From Eonycteris spelaea (taxonomy: Eukaryota; Chordata; Mammalia; Chiroptera; Pteropodidae), in assembly GCA_003508835.1 (NCBI GenBank), contig PUFA01000535.1, positions 124,001 through 188,000 of the forward strand: 64,000 nucleotides of DNA, in the 5' to 3' direction. The notes below the pieces were generated by a model, which was not told the origin of the DNA, made no database searches, and saw only the letters and a list, made by a program, of their open reading frames with translations. Numbering within the stretch: position 1 is the first letter of the stretch; the number at the start of each line of letters is the position of its first letter. Shown here one piece after another: positions 62,507 through 64,000 of the stretch. The position numbers and the translations under genes were made by a program.

Positions 62507-63879
62507 TTCATTGGCTGGAGGGCTTTCTTTCTCTTTGCAACTACCCAAGCCTTGCTTAATGTTTTCAGACCCGCCAGGGATGGACTCCCTTGGTTTTCCC
62601 AACATCACTGTACACTGAAATCTACTTCCTTTTCTAGTTTGGGGGACCTGAGAGGCAGCTGCACTGTCTACACTTATCTCTAGGCAGAGCCCAGAGTCAT
62701 GGCCAAGGTAACTGCAGTGCTGCGCTTATCTGACTTTGGAGACCTCCTTCCAGAGACCTTGTGGTCTCCTCCTTCCTGAGGCCCCCAGGAGGCCATGTGC
62801 TCTCTAGGGCATGGAGGGGCTTTTAAGACTTCAGGCAGGCAAGAGAGAGGCCAGTGTCTGGTCTATTTGAGAGAGAGGCTGGTCTTCTGATGGGGCCCAG
62901 GGGAGGCGGGGAAAGGAAGCCCAGTTCAGAACTGGGCATTCAATCTTTAAAAGAGAACACCTTCTAGGCCTTGGGTTTCCAAATCCTGACAATGAGGATG
63001 AAAGTTAATATGATTGTTTTTCCCTTAAATTTTGAGAGCTAGGTTGGAGAACATGAAATGCAAGCCCCTCTTTTCTGCCCAGGATGTTCAAAAGCCCCAA
63101 CAAAATCCAGAATATTATATTTAACTCTATGGATATGTATTATATATAAATTATAATAGCTTTTACTCAAAGAAGAAGGAGAGAACATAATTCATTATTT
63201 ACCTCTGAGGAAACTGAAGATCCACAGTATGGAAAATAGAGAAATACTGTTCCACAGCTCCCGGGCTTTTGATTGGATGAATGCTTGAGTTCTTAGGTTA
63301 TGTATGGTAACCACTTTCCAGTTGTAATCATGAGAACCATGTAAATTCTTCTATCCACAAATAGTTCATGTGCTCTGTTTGATATTCAGTAATTATTTAT
63401 AGTGGCATATGTATGAAATTGGAAGAATGTGGGTACACTGGAGGCGTCAATGGTTCTGAGAAACAGAACCTAGGGTTTGAGTACGTTTGATGGCTTTGGT
63501 GAACATCTGGGTAATTGGGTATCCATGAGCAAGTATTTGGAATGATTTTGTAGTTGCAAAAAGCCCTGATAGTGAGGATCTATTGAAGGGATAGATAAAT
63601 GAACAATAATGGTAATTGGAGTGTGTATAGGAGGGATGTGCTTTAGCATACGAAATGCCAGTTAAAAGTTAATTGCTCCTGGTGATTTATTCCAGTTCTA
63701 CCATGAATTTCATGCAATTTATTGTAAAGATTTTATGGATATCCCATAAGTAAAATCACTAACAAGGTAAACCTGTCTCACTGAGAGGTAGATAAGAGAC
63801 TCTTTGTAATTCCTATTGAGCTCAAAAATGAGAAGAACCCAGTGTCTTTGTAATTAATTCGCAACCTCATGAACAATAC

Positions 63880-63975
63880 TGGCTCATGTAAATTAGGTAA
63901 TTTGAGCAAGGTTACACAGCTAATAAGGAGTAGAAAAGGTCTCCATACTCTGTTGGGATTCAGTTCCCATTCTCT
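63880..63975 (-). repeat. MIR SINE, partial
   Basis: Antisense MIR: TTGAGCAAGGTTACACAGCTAATAAG then TTGGGATTCAGTTCCC. Confidence 0.6.
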
Positions 63976-64000
63976 TAGCCATAAGTCCTCCCTGGATTGA

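Noticed and set aside
62047..62559. 170-codon plus-strand frame in the last intron
   Set aside because: No recognisable domain; it ends in a TG microsatellite and overlaps frames on both strands. A chance frame.

Overview
This is a window of eukaryotic, placental-mammal genomic DNA. It is AT-rich and dominated by ancient interspersed repeats (MIR, L2, old L1 3' ends, MER5-type DNA transposons, LTR fragments). The only convincing host coding sequence is the N-terminal coding exon of angiomotin (AMOT), which is X-linked in placental mammals. A 5S rRNA-derived SINE near 19.4-19.6 kb is a rare type. SINEs of this kind are known from fruit bats (Pteropodidae) and springhare. No Alu, B1/B2, CAN, Bov or VES SINEs and no young L1 are visible, so I lean towards a megabat. 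That is inference, not proof.

Layout. 1-21.4 kb: intergenic DNA with old repeats, a roughly 280-310 bp-period AT-rich tandem array (1.9-2.6 kb), two same-family solo-LTR-like elements (12.8 and 13.9 kb), a class I solo LTR (17.5-18.1 kb) and the 5S SINE nested inside an older repeat. 21.4-30.9 kb: a nearly complete, minus-strand gammaretrovirus-like provirus. It has both LTRs, a 4-bp target-site duplication, a primer-binding site and a polypurine tract, and recognisable but broken gag, pro-pol and env. 30.9-40.2 kb: intergenic DNA with MIR, L2 and L1 fragments and microsatellites. 40.4-41.7 kb: a CpG-rich, TATA-less island with GC boxes and a CCAAT box, the probable AMOT promoter and non-coding first exon. 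41.7-57.9 kb: AMOT first intron, if that assignment is right. 57.9-58.9 kb: first coding exon of AMOT on the plus strand, ending at a clean splice donor. 58.9-64 kb: next AMOT intron.

AMOT scaffolds actin, tight-junction and Hippo-pathway proteins, and its N-terminal exon carries the YAP- and NEDD4-binding motifs and the LATS site. In this sequence the exon has an apparent single-base deletion in a C run exactly at the first PPEY motif. The shifted frame remains open to the splice donor, so the cause is either a recent mutation or, more likely, a sequence or assembly error. Most other open frames are chance, microsatellite-encoded or relics of the provirus.
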